Assembly: GCA_945877855.1 (NCBI GenBank)
Contig: CAMDWA010000018.1
Coordinates: forward strand, 1 to 44,167
Length of the DNA stretch: 44,167 bases
Source: Thermoflexus hugenholtzii JAD2
GTDB taxonomy: Bacteria > Chloroflexota > Anaerolineae > J036 > Brachytrichaceae
Reading direction: 5' to 3'
Shown here in pieces: positions 1 to 7,774 of the stretch; within the stretch, counting starts at the first letter, position 1, and every line of letters starts with the position of its first letter. A program made the translations under genes and the position numbers. The notes below the pieces were generated by a model. It was not told the origin of the DNA. It did not search any database and saw only the letters and a program-made list of their open reading frames with translations.

Positions 1-306
1 TAGGATCGAACGAATGTGTGTTACTTCTTTTTCGGTCAACCGCCGACTTGGGGCAAAAATAACTTTGAATGTGAGTCTGACTTTGCTTTGATCTTGCTGT
101 TTCCACTTTTCTAACGAGATTTCATGTATCTTTCCACGTGGATCAGTAATAGTAAATTTTTCACCTTTATACGTATCTATGATTTCTCGTAATGATTTCC
201 CAGGGTTTCCAAATTGTTTTGTGCCTGAATCCTCTAAATTGATTAATTCAATTCGATATTCACCGGGTATATTTTTATAAGCTTCTTCTAATTTTTGATG
301 AAACAT
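1..306 (-). CDS. Unknown cytosolic protein, C-terminus cut by window edge
   Basis: The frame is open from the ATG at 306 to the window edge (102 codons seen). It begins MFHQKLEEAYKNIPGEY and has no signal peptide or membrane segment. It is charged and AT-rich, with a late stretch reading FAPSRRLTEKEV. The start is set by an AAGGAG sequence that overlaps the stop of the Tat peptide gene upstream, so the two are probably translationally coupled. I do not recognise the family. Base composition is clearly lower in GC than the genes from 873 onward, which suggests a separate origin. The pairing of a cytosolic protein with an exported Cys-rich peptide could mean maturation, chaperoning or regulation of the peptide, but nothing in the sequence proves it. 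Confidence 0.6.
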   Translation of the reverse strand, partial: MFHQKLEEAYKNIPGEYRIELINLEDSGTKQFGNPGKSLREIIDTYKGEKFTITDPRGKIHEISLEKWKQQDQSKVRLTFKVIFAPSRRLTEKEVTHIRSIL

Positions 307-318
307 ATGTCAATCTCC

Positions 319-552
319 TTAACAGTAATTAGTTACAAAACAATTTGATGAAATTTCGCAAGTCTCTGTGTTATAACAAATCAAACACTTCATCTTGTTA
401 CAAAGATCGATCCAATTTTCTGACCACCAGCATTGCCATGGCGATTCTGCATTGGCTGATTTTGGCGAAGTTATTAGATTTGCCCTTGTTCCTAAAAATG
501 CAAAAAGACTTCCTAATATTGCCTTGACAAAACTTCTTCTGGATGTTCTCAT
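319..552 (-). CDS. Small Tat-exported cysteine-rich peptide (77 aa)
   Basis: The N-terminus carries a twin-arginine motif, TSRRSFVKA, followed by a hydrophobic stretch (ILGSLFAFLG) and a plausible cleavage region near SANAES, so export in folded form is predicted. The mature part (about 40 residues) holds seven cysteines, including a CLIC pair, and three tryptophans close together (WQCWWSENW). A good ribosome site (GAAGGAG) lies 8-13 bases before the ATG at 552. The next gene starts 12 bases beyond the stop. No family is recognised. A metal- or disulfide-stabilised exported peptide is the simplest reading; a modified peptide precursor is possible but there is no maturase in view. Confidence 0.6.
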   Translation of the reverse strand: MRTSRRSFVKAILGSLFAFLGTRANLITSPKSANAESPWQCWWSENWIDLCNKMKCLICYNTETCEISSNCFVTNYC

Positions 553-872
553 AAATATTTCTCCTTCATATGTCGTGTTGAATTTATTCTAAGTTTATTA
601 TTGTGACTCCCCTAAAGTAGAGACTAAATAAACAAATTAAAATTACCAGAAAACATCACATATCACAAGGTCCCCCCTACTATAAATTCATAGTAGGGGT
701 AACTATGCCACCAACCCACGATGCAAAGCGCGATACTTGGCCTCGACCCGCGAATGCACAGCCATGCCAATACGTTTGTGCCTTATGCGGAAAAAAGACC
801 GCCCTGCGCCGTTATTTCCCCTTCTCGCACCTTTATTTGCGGCTATACTGAGCGCATATAAAAGGCGTAATT
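553..872. other. Intergenic region between divergent gene pairs
   Basis: This 320-base gap lies between the minus-strand Tat peptide gene and the plus-strand pheA. It should hold both promoters. A TATACT box at about 843-848 is a possible -10 for pheA; its -35 is not clear. A perfect 10-bp hairpin sits at 674-699. I see nothing else coding in it. Confidence 0.4.
674..699. repeat. Perfect 10-bp inverted repeat (hairpin)
   Basis: Arms CCCCTACTAT (674-683) and ATAGTAGGGG (690-699) flank a 6-base loop. There is no T-run, so it is not a textbook terminator. The GTAGGGG end resembles the ends of the palindrome at 17614-17661. Confidence 0.6.
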
Positions 873-1715
873 ATGTCATTAACCATTGCATATCAGGGCG
901 AACCGGGGGCTTATAGCGAGCAAGCCTCGTTCGACTTTTTTGGCCCAAATTGTGTGCCGCAGGGCAAAAAACTGTTCGATGATGTGTTCGATGCCGTTGC
1001 CAGCGGCAATGCCGATCACGGCGTGGTGCCGGTCGAGAATACCTTGGCGGGCAGTATTCATCGCAATTATGATTTATTAGTGCGGCATCAACTGCACATC
1101 ATCGGCGAGGTGATGGTTCCGATCAATCACCAGCTGCTCACCTTGCCCGGGGTTGCGTTGGCCGATGTAAAGCGGCTCTATTCGCATTGGCAGCCGTTGG
1201 GGCAATGTGAGCATAACCTGCGTAAGCTTTTGCCCACTGCCGAGCGAATTGAGGTGTATGATACGGCGGGTAGCGCCAAGATGTTGGCTGCCGAGCAACG
1301 GCGCGACACCGCCGCCATTGCCAGCCGTCGTGCTGCCGCCATTTATCAATTGTCTATTTTGCGCGAGTCAATCGAAGATGACCCTTCGAATGTGACGCGC
1401 TTTGTGGTGTTATCGCGGCAACCAGCGCCACAAATGCCCGCATCGGCCAAGCCAAAAGGCTATAAAACGTCGATCGTGTTTACAGTTCCAAATATTCCCG
1501 GCTCGTTATATCGGGCGATGGCATGTTTTGCCTTGCGTGATATTGATTTGTGCAAGATCGAGTCACGTCCGGTGGCGGGTTCGGCGTGGGAATATTTCTT
1601 TTATATCGATTTTATCGGGCATCCCGACGAAATAACCTGCGCACGGGCATTGGCGCACCTTGGCGAATTTGCCTCGATGTTGCGGGTATTGGGAAGTTAT
1701 GAACGGGCAAATTAA
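873..1715 (+). CDS. pheA: Prephenate dehydratase
   Basis: This monofunctional enzyme converts prephenate to phenylpyruvate in phenylalanine synthesis in the cytosol. The 280 residues match the family length. The catalytic domain (about 4-180) has the opening YQGEPGAYSEQA, the PVENT segment (53-57) and the TRF catalytic triplet (175-177). A C-terminal ACT domain (about 198-275) carries GSLYRAMACFA and the ESRP motif (230-233) that forms the phenylalanine feedback site. There is no fused chorismate mutase domain. It is followed after 21 bases by the c-di-AMP receptor gene on the same strand, so the two are probably co-transcribed. Ribosome binding before the ATG is weak (AAAGGCG). Confidence 0.95.
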   Translation: MSLTIAYQGEPGAYSEQASFDFFGPNCVPQGKKLFDDVFDAVASGNADHGVVPVENTLAGSIHRNYDLLVRHQLHIIGEVMVPINHQLLTLPGVALADVKRLYSHWQPLGQCEHNLRKLLPTAERIEVYDTAGSAKMLAAEQRRDTAAIASRRAAAIYQLSILRESIEDDPSNVTRFVVLSRQPAPQMPASAKPKGYKTSIVFTVPNIPGSLYRAMACFALRDIDLCKIESRPVAGSAWEYFFYIDFIGHPDEITCARALAHLGEFASMLRVLGSYERAN

Positions 1716-1736
1716 TGAAGTAAGGAGAAAAACAAC

Positions 1737-2057
1737 ATGAAAATGATACTGGCCATTGTGCAGGCCGATGATGCAGGAAAGACCATGAGCGCGTTGGTGG
1801 AGAAAGGCCACCGTGTGACGCGGGTTGCGACCGAAGGTGGTTGGCTGCGCCGCGAAAACGTCACCCTATTATTGGGTGTTGAAGACGAAAAAGTCGAAGA
1901 AGTGATGGCGATTCTCAAGAAAACAGGCCGCCGCCGCACCTCATATATCAGCGTGCCGCGTGAAGTGCCGGGTGCACTCAATGCCCAAGTCATCGACGTT
2001 GAAGTGGGTGGCGCTACGGTATTTGTTTTGCCGGTCGAACGGTTTGAACACATGTAG
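1737..2057 (+). CDS. Cyclic-di-AMP receptor, PII-like (DUF970/DarA/PstA family)
   Basis: The 106-residue protein has the features of the DarA/PstA family, small trimeric PII-like proteins that bind c-di-AMP in the cytosol: MKMILAIVQADDAGK at the start, the TEGGWLRRENVTLLLGVED segment (32-50) and a C-terminal beta-strand region ending PVERFEH. The family consensus has a TGGF-type loop; here it reads EGGW. An AAGGAG site at 1722-1727 sets the start. It lies directly behind pheA, and in other bacteria these genes sit in varied contexts, so no link to phenylalanine metabolism is implied. The target controlled by the ligand-bound protein is unknown here. Confidence 0.88.
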   Translation: MKMILAIVQADDAGKTMSALVEKGHRVTRVATEGGWLRRENVTLLLGVEDEKVEEVMAILKKTGRRRTSYISVPREVPGALNAQVIDVEVGGATVFVLPVERFEHM

Positions 2058-2145
2058 AAGGAAAGGATGTAGGAAGAAAGGATAAAGGATGAAGGATGAA
2101 GGATGAAGGATGAAAAAATCACCCTTCATCCTTCATTCTTTAGCC
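2058..2145. repeat. GGATGAA-type degenerate heptamer repeats forming a hairpin
   Basis: A run of GGATGAA-like heptamers (about 2062-2113) is followed by the complementary CCTTCAT run up to about 2145, so the transcript can fold into a long hairpin between the convergent genes at 2057 and 2126. Similar blocks lie at 6822-6912 and 13816-13856. Confidence 0.75.
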
Positions 2146-4858
2146 TTTCAATCGCGGTTCTCAACGCAAGCGCAACCGCGTTGGCGTTGCGTTGTAGGCG
2201 GGTGCGGGTGAAGTGATAAGCGTCGCTGTTGGGTGTGTGGGCGGCTAAATCTTTGACACAAGCGAGGGTGGGCAAGTGCGGCTGACCGAGGGCCGGATCA
2301 TGATCAAATTGCCCAGCACGGGTATAGGTGATGGGGATGAGGATGCGGCTTAACTGCATCAAGGTGCGATTGGTGGCGCGAATGGTTTCGGGCGTGGCTT
2401 GATCGATATTGGCTGCTAAGTTGCTGATTGTGGCACTGAATTGCTCGATTTCGGCTTGCAAGGTCTTGGCGCGTTGTCGCAATGGCCCAAAATCAAAATG
2501 TGATGTAGCAATCTGCTGATAGTCGGTTAATGTGGCAACAATATCGTTGATGACCGGCCTAAAATCCATTGGCAACAAGGCCGAGCGCAACAAACGCCAA
2601 ACCGTGCTGACATAAATGCGTGTGTCGAGCGCCAGCACCGCCAAATCAACTTTGTCGAGCGTGTCATCGACCGTATGCCACCACCACGGCATTTTGCCGC
2701 CAAACAATGCGCCTTGGGCCTGCGACACATAATCGGTATCGCCCTCACGCATGGGCACTTGACTGAGCGACATAAACAGGGCCGGAATGCCGATGCCGTT
2801 GAAGCTCATATCACCCGCCCGCACGTGGCGATGGGGGTGAGCAGATTGTTGGGTATGTTGTTGAATGACGCTGACGCCCAATTCGCCGAGTTCGAGGTTG
2901 GCCGGAAAGCTGCCATAAAAAGTGGCCCCACGTGCGCCGGTCGAATCGATATTGACGTGGGCGACGCAATGATCATGCAAGCCCTCCCAATGGGTGTCGG
3001 CATACCACGTTGAGCCAGAATAGCGCCCATGACTATGCCCGCTCCACATCGCCAAACGCAAGCCGCGTCGCAATTGCTTTTGTTGGCTGGCGATTACCCG
3101 CGCCACCTCCAGCATGGTGCTGTTTGCGCTGCCGTTGTCCATTGCGCCATAGTCCCACGAATCGAGATGCCCCGAAAATAGCACCAAATCATCCTCGCCA
3201 TTTGGCGCGGTCAAATCGGCAATCAGAATGGGGGTGTTTTTCCATTCACGCAACACGTGTGTGCTGATGACCACCTGCACCAGCCCGGTGGCACATTGGG
3301 CGCGTAATGCGTGCCCATCGGCCTCACGCACCGATACCGAAGGCGTGTTGGGCAACTTGGCCGCACTTTCGGGGGTGGGGGTTCCCCAGATCGGGCTGAC
3401 AATCATGTAATGCAAATGGGCATCGTTGATGAAAATTTGGCCGATGCTACCGGCTTGCTCGGCGGCCAATACGGCGCTGGGCGAGGCGAGGCCATTGACC
3501 AACACAATTTTGCCGCGCACCTCATGGGCGGCATAATCGGCGGGGCTGCCATAGCCAACATCCACTAAATCGCCGACGAGGCCATCGACACTTTTGCTAT
3601 AGGCGGTGCCGAGGCAGGCGATGGGCGCGGTTTGCCCAATCACATGTAACGTGGCTGAAAGCGGCCAACTGACCAAGGCCGGATGTTCGAGGATTTGGGT
3701 GGTGTAGCCATAGTCGTTGAATTGGCTGCGGCAATAATCGAAGGCTTGGCGTTCTTCGGCAGTGCCAGACAAACGCACATATTTGGCAATTTCGCTGTTG
3801 GTGCGCCACAACCAATCGCCTGAGACTTGCTGGCACAAATGGGTTTCGGTCAGGGCATCGAGGTTGGCGCTGCACATCGGGCGTTGGCCGTTTTCGATCT
3901 CGCGCAGCATGGTGATCATGTGATCGAGCAGCGGGGTGGCGATGCCATGCGCCCGCCCGCGCTCGGCGATGATGGTCATCTGCGGGTCAAGCTCGGTTTT
4001 GCGTTTGCGAATGGCGAGGTCGCGCCAGATGCCGCTGTGGGTTTTCTTGTCGCGTTTACGCAGCGCCACTAACGCATTGATCGATTGATCGAGCGCGGCG
4101 GCGTTGGCTTGGCGGTAAAGGTTGGGGTCGTAGCCGTCGAAGCCGATCGATTGCACCCCCTCGGCATCGGCGATGGCGATGATTTCGTGTGCCAGTGCGA
4201 TGAGGGTGAGGCGATACTGGTCGATGGCGTCGGCCATGCTCAGGTTGCTGAGGGCGGTGGCAAATAACATCGCGCCATAGCCCAATTTGCCCCACAAATA
4301 CCCCCAAATGTTGGTGGTGGTGCGCACCGGGCCGTCGCCCCAATGCGCTAAGGCGTCGCGCAAGGCGCTCAGGCGTTGGCTGTCACTGCCGTCTAATTCA
4401 CCAATAAAAAACGCGCCCGGCCCGCCAAAATGAATAAGGCCGGGTGATAGGTAATCGGCAGAAAAATTGACAAAACAGCCGATGGTGCGCTCGGCCCCGA
4501 CCATGTCTTTGATGGTTAATTCGTTTAGGCCATTTTGGGCCGAGAGAATGTAGCCGTTGGGGGCGAGATAAGGCTGAATCATCGCGGTGGCGGCGCGGGT
4601 GGCTTGGGCCTTGGTTGCCAAAATAACGCGGGTGAGCGAGGCCGGTGCAAAGGTGTTGGGCAAGTCGGCGGGGGTGATGGCGCGGGCGGCGACCGTAAAT
4701 TCTTCGGCATAGCCGTGTATGGTTAGGCCGTTGCGGTTAATGGCCTCGACATGGGCGGGGTCTTGATCGACAAACAGCACCTCTTCGCCGCCGCGTTGCA
4801 TATATGCGCCAATGGTTCCGCCGATGGCTCCGGCTCCGATGATGATGTAGGTGTTCAT
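2126..4858 (-). CDS. Fusion: ketopantoate reductase-like domain + M28-type peptidase domain (910 aa)
   Basis: Residues 1-340 read as a PanE/ApbA-type oxidoreductase: a Rossmann GAGAIGG loop (8-14), a K83 in LATKAQ and a K191 in WGKLGYG at the places of the two lysines of that family. Residues 345-910 read as an M28 aminopeptidase: a PA-like insert (about 400-530), the metal-site segments SGHLDS (H564, D566) and MDNGSAN (D574), NIDSTG (D638) and WWHTVDD (H728), then a helical tail. The pair of glutamates that normally follows in M28 (base and zinc ligand) is absent; that place reads MWSGHSHGRYSGS (605-616). No signal peptide is seen, so it should be cytosolic. It follows the peptide-type permease genes on the same strand, suggesting cleavage plus reduction of an imported amide-linked compound. 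One unbroken frame makes an assembly artefact unlikely. Confidence 0.85.
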   Translation of the reverse strand: MNTYIIIGAGAIGGTIGAYMQRGGEEVLFVDQDPAHVEAINRNGLTIHGYAEEFTVAARAITPADLPNTFAPASLTRVILATKAQATRAATAMIQPYLAPNGYILSAQNGLNELTIKDMVGAERTIGCFVNFSADYLSPGLIHFGGPGAFFIGELDGSDSQRLSALRDALAHWGDGPVRTTTNIWGYLWGKLGYGAMLFATALSNLSMADAIDQYRLTLIALAHEIIAIADAEGVQSIGFDGYDPNLYRQANAAALDQSINALVALRKRDKKTHSGIWRDLAIRKRKTELDPQMTIIAERGRAHGIATPLLDHMITMLREIENGQRPMCSANLDALTETHLCQQVSGDWLWRTNSEIAKYVRLSGTAEERQAFDYCRSQFNDYGYTTQILEHPALVSWPLSATLHVIGQTAPIACLGTAYSKSVDGLVGDLVDVGYGSPADYAAHEVRGKIVLVNGLASPSAVLAAEQAGSIGQIFINDAHLHYMIVSPIWGTPTPESAAKLPNTPSVSVREADGHALRAQCATGLVQVVISTHVLREWKNTPILIADLTAPNGEDDLVLFSGHLDSWDYGAMDNGSANSTMLEVARVIASQQKQLRRGLRLAMWSGHSHGRYSGSTWYADTHWEGLHDHCVAHVNIDSTGARGATFYGSFPANLELGELGVSVIQQHTQQSAHPHRHVRAGDMSFNGIGIPALFMSLSQVPMREGDTDYVSQAQGALFGGKMPWWWHTVDDTLDKVDLAVLALDTRIYVSTVWRLLRSALLPMDFRPVINDIVATLTDYQQIATSHFDFGPLRQRAKTLQAEIEQFSATISNLAANIDQATPETIRATNRTLMQLSRILIPITYTRAGQFDHDPALGQPHLPTLACVKDLAAHTPNSDAYHFTRTRLQRNANAVALALRTAIERLKNEG

Positions 4859-4860
4859 AA

Positions 4861-4953
4861 AAGTGCTGAGTGCAAAGTGTAAAGTGTAAAGTGAAAAGTA
4901 GAAAGGCCAAAAATCTGCTACTTTCTACTTTCTACTTTCCACTTTGCACTTTC
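4861..4953. repeat. AAAGTG-type spacer repeat, purine arm plus complementary arm
   Basis: Copies of AAAGTGC/AAAGTGT/AAAGTAG-like units run to about 4905, then the complementary CTTTCTACTTTC units run to the next gene's stop. Other members: 11648-11745, 23824-23957, 26080-26153, 26907-27025 and a short one at 28374-28400. Confidence 0.75.
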
Positions 4954-5871
4954 TTATGGCGCTTTTTGGGCGCTGCGCGGGTCGAGGGCATCGCGGACGG
5001 CATCGCCGAAGAAGGAGAAGCCGATCATGACGATGGAGAGACAAATGGTGGGCAAAATGCCGAGATGCCAATAGCTTTGAATGTAGTTGGCGGCCCCGCC
5101 GACCATTTTGCCCCAGCTTGGGGTGGGTTCGTTGATGCCATAACCAAGAAAGCTGAGTGAAGATTCGAGAATGATGACGGATGGGATGCTAAAGGTGATG
5201 GCGACGATGAGCGGATTGAGAATATTGGGCAGCACGTGGCGCAAGGCAATTTCGGTGGTGCTGCTGCCTAGGGCGTGTGAGGCCTCAACAAACTCGCGGC
5301 CACGATAACCCAATACTTGTGCTCGCACCAAACGCGCCAATTCGGGCCATGCTAGGAGCGAGATGGCGAGGATGAGGTTGGTAATGCCGCCGCCCAACAC
5401 AATGACAACGAGGATGCGGAATAATAGCGCTGGCAAAGCCACAAAGACTTCGATTAGGCGGTTGACCACAAAATCGATCCACCCGCCAAACCAACCGGCG
5501 CTAAAGCCAAGCACCAACCCCAACACCAGCATGATGGCTTGGGCAGCCAGCGATACGATAAGGCTGGTGCGCGCGCCCCAAATTAGCCGCGAAAGCACAT
5601 CGCGGCCCGACTCATCGGTGCCGAGCAAATATTCGGGCGATTCGCCGGGCGCTTTGTAGGCGTTGATGGCGCTGGTGTTTTGATAGTCGTGGGGTGAGAT
5701 GATGGGCGCAAAAATGGCACATAAGACAAAAAGTGCCACGATGACAGTGCCGATTAAGCCGAGCCGATTGCGCGAAAATCGGCGCAAGGCCAGCCGCGCC
5801 GGTGAAAGGGGTTTGCCGATGACGACTTTGGCGTTAGCGGCCTTAGTGGGAATAGAGGATGTCATTTGCAT
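4954..5871 (-). CDS. Peptide/opine ABC importer permease, DppC/OppC type
   Basis: This inner-membrane permease (305 aa) has the N-terminal OppC-type segment with RLALRRFSRNRLGLIG, a first membrane helix, then LLGTDESGRDVLSRLIWGAR, which is typical of DppC. The ATPase-contact loop is present as EASHALGSSTTEIALRHVLP (about 199-218). Five to six membrane helices are seen. The partner permease begins three bases upstream (5875), and the lipoprotein gene lies at 7775. No DppD/DppF ATPase genes are in the cluster, so it must use ATPases encoded elsewhere. Substrate cannot be read from sequence; the neighbouring peptidase fusion hints at a peptide or amide. Confidence 0.92.
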   Translation of the reverse strand: MQMTSSIPTKAANAKVVIGKPLSPARLALRRFSRNRLGLIGTVIVALFVLCAIFAPIISPHDYQNTSAINAYKAPGESPEYLLGTDESGRDVLSRLIWGARTSLIVSLAAQAIMLVLGLVLGFSAGWFGGWIDFVVNRLIEVFVALPALLFRILVVIVLGGGITNLILAISLLAWPELARLVRAQVLGYRGREFVEASHALGSSTTEIALRHVLPNILNPLIVAITFSIPSVIILESSLSFLGYGINEPTPSWGKMVGGAANYIQSYWHLGILPTICLSIVMIGFSFFGDAVRDALDPRSAQKAP

Positions 5872-5874
5872 GGT

Positions 5875-6816
5875 TTAAGATTTTGAGCCATCGATACGAA
5901 TGCGGGGATCGGCGACTGTATAGAGCAAATCGGTGAGCAAATAGGTGATGCCCCACAACACCGCCACAATCAGCACGGTTGCCATAATGACGGGGTAATC
6001 GCGGGCTTGGATGCTATCGATAAAATAGCGCCCGACGCCCGGAATGTTGAACATTCTTTCGAGGATGGCTGAGCCGGTGAGGGCGTTTGGAATGAAGGGG
6101 CCGATGACGGTGAGGATGGGAATGAGGGCATTGCGCAGGGCGTGTTTGAGCACCACAACCTTAAATGTTAGGCCTTTGGCGCGGGCGGTGCGCACATAAT
6201 CTTGGGCCAATACTTCAAGCATCCCGGCGCGGGTATAGCGGGCAATGGTTCCGAGTGGCAATAGGCCGAAGATGATGACGGGCAAGACCGCCGTCAATGG
6301 CTCATTGACCAAATCCCAGCCGGTATAGGGCAGTAGTTTCCAGCGAATTGAAAATAAATAGAGGCCGAAAATACCCAAGGCAAACACCGGCACGGTGATG
6401 CCGACGACTGAGATTAATGTAACCACATAATCGATCAGCGTATTTCGTTTGATGGCGGCCCAGACCCCCAAGATCAACCCAAGCGGGATGCTCCATGCCA
6501 ATGACAAAGCCCCAAAAATAAGGCTGGCTCCCCAATATTTGCCAAAGAGGGTGACGATTTTGTCGCCCTCGGCGACATAAGAGGTGCCAAAATCGCCTTG
6601 TACGGCGTTGACGACATAGCGCCCCCACTGCACATAAAATGGTTGATCAAGCCCATATTTGCGCTTGATATTTGCCATCGCTGCCTCGGAGAGCGGTTGT
6701 TTGTTTTGATCAAACGGCCCACCGGGCACGTTATACATGAGTGCGAAGGTTAGAAATGACACAACTAGCAAGACGAAGGCCATGCCGCTGAATCGGGTAA
6801 TGAGAAATCGGGCCAT
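5875..6816 (-). CDS. Peptide/opine ABC importer permease, DppB/OppB type
   Basis: The protein from the ATG at 6816 has 313 residues: MARFLITRFSGMAFVLLVV opens with the usual first membrane helix of OppB/DppB, followed by the NIKRKYGLDQPFYVQWGRY segment, and the contact loop around DYVRTARAKGLTFKVVVLKH. An upstream in-frame ATG at 6897 would add 27 residues (MKDESSILNPSSF and onward) that are simply the translation of the GGATGAA spacer repeats, so I reject it. No strong ribosome site precedes 6816. It is paired with the DppC-type gene immediately downstream. Confidence 0.92.
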   Translation of the reverse strand: MARFLITRFSGMAFVLLVVSFLTFALMYNVPGGPFDQNKQPLSEAAMANIKRKYGLDQPFYVQWGRYVVNAVQGDFGTSYVAEGDKIVTLFGKYWGASLIFGALSLAWSIPLGLILGVWAAIKRNTLIDYVVTLISVVGITVPVFALGIFGLYLFSIRWKLLPYTGWDLVNEPLTAVLPVIIFGLLPLGTIARYTRAGMLEVLAQDYVRTARAKGLTFKVVVLKHALRNALIPILTVIGPFIPNALTGSAILERMFNIPGVGRYFIDSIQARDYPVIMATVLIVAVLWGITYLLTDLLYTVADPRIRIDGSKS

Positions 6817-6821
6817 TTTTA

Positions 6822-6912
6822 TAGAAGGATGAAGGATAAAGGGTGAAGGGTGAAGGGTGAAGGATGAAGGATTGAGGATTGAGGATTCATCCTTCATCCT
6901 TCATCCCTTATC
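6822..6912. repeat. GGATGAA-type spacer repeat hairpin
   Basis: About ten GGATGAA/GGGTGAA units are followed by CATCCTT units, forming a long imperfect hairpin between the dioxygenase gene and the permease gene. The end of the dioxygenase frame comes just before it. Confidence 0.75.
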
Positions 6913-6914
6913 CT

Positions 6915-7691
6915 TCAAAAGGGTGGTTTTGCATAGCCGACACCAAAGGGTTCTTCGGGGCGGTTCCATTCGCCGAGCAGGGCGCGGCGTAGCGGGGTGG
7001 TGCGAGCCATAAAATCTTTGTCGTTGCCAAAGCGGTCTGATTTGATCAGCCAAGGCGGGGCATACACCATGTGCATGGTGAAGCGATCCCAATCCATCTC
7101 ATTTTTGTGTGAGCGATGCCACACCCCTTGATGAAATAATAGCGCGGTGCCGGGCTTGCCGCACACCACTTGGGTAATGGGAAAATCGGTATCTGGCTTG
7201 ATGCTTTTTGGCAATGGCATCGATACATTGTGGCTGCCGGGGATCATCGCCATGTTGCCTTGATTGGGCTGCGATTGATCGGTGAGGTAATAGCCGATGC
7301 GCAATTGCATGAGCGGTGTCGGCAGGGCCAAGCGTCGAAAATCATACACGCTTGAGCCGTCTTGATGCCATCCCCCTGATTTGCCGCCTGCCGGTTGCAC
7401 GGTGCACCATGTGCTTTGCAAAATAAAATAATCGCCCATGATGGCGCGCACTTTGGCGAAGGTGGATGGATGGTCGATCAATGCTTCGATGGCTGGCTCA
7501 GTTTCGTATAAATGACCGAGTTGTCGCCATTCGCCTTTGGGGTAAGGGGCGTGGGCACGTTGTGAGGCATCTAAACAGGCTGCGACTTCGGCGGGGCTGA
7601 GTGCATCGGGGATGATGAGATAGCCAAATGTCTCGAACATAAACCGTTCTTCTTCGGTTAATGGGCCGGGTTTTGCAATTGGTTCAAGCAT
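6915..7691 (-). CDS. Phytanoyl-CoA dioxygenase (PhyH) family Fe(II)/2-oxoglutarate oxygenase
   Basis: The 258-residue protein shows the cupin-fold iron site of the PhyH family: the HxD pair in GGWHQDGSS (H109, D111) and a distal histidine in GVWHRSHKN (H192 or H195) with a nearby arginine for 2-oxoglutarate. The GNMAMIPGSHN segment (145-154) is also typical. It should hydroxylate a small molecule in the cytosol. It is preceded by an AAAGGG ribosome site and by a strong hairpin, and stands between the binding lipoprotein gene and the permease genes of the same importer, so it probably acts on the imported compound or a product of it. The natural substrate cannot be named. Confidence 0.88.
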   Translation of the reverse strand: MLEPIAKPGPLTEEERFMFETFGYLIIPDALSPAEVAACLDASQRAHAPYPKGEWRQLGHLYETEPAIEALIDHPSTFAKVRAIMGDYFILQSTWCTVQPAGGKSGGWHQDGSSVYDFRRLALPTPLMQLRIGYYLTDQSQPNQGNMAMIPGSHNVSMPLPKSIKPDTDFPITQVVCGKPGTALLFHQGVWHRSHKNEMDWDRFTMHMVYAPPWLIKSDRFGNDKDFMARTTPLRRALLGEWNRPEEPFGVGYAKPPF

Positions 7692-7710
7692 TTTTACCCT
7701 TTCGGTATAA

Positions 7711-7752
7711 CATAAAACGTGATGGGCTTGGCGGCACGCATCACGTTTTATG
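7711..7752. terminator. 14-bp perfect stem between lipoprotein gene and dioxygenase gene
   Basis: Arms CATAAAACGTGATG (7711-7724) and CATCACGTTTTATG (7739-7752) enclose a 14-base loop. It lies just past the stop of the binding-protein gene and before the dioxygenase start. It may reduce read-through so that the binding protein is made in excess. The AACGT symmetry could also be an operator. Confidence 0.6.
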
Positions 7753-7774
7753 CTTTATTTAGGTGTTAATTGGT

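Noticed and set aside
6817..6897. N-terminal extension of the OppB-type permease (27 residues)
   Set aside because: It is the translation of GGATGAA spacer repeats; the membrane-helix start MARFLITRF at 6816 fits the family.
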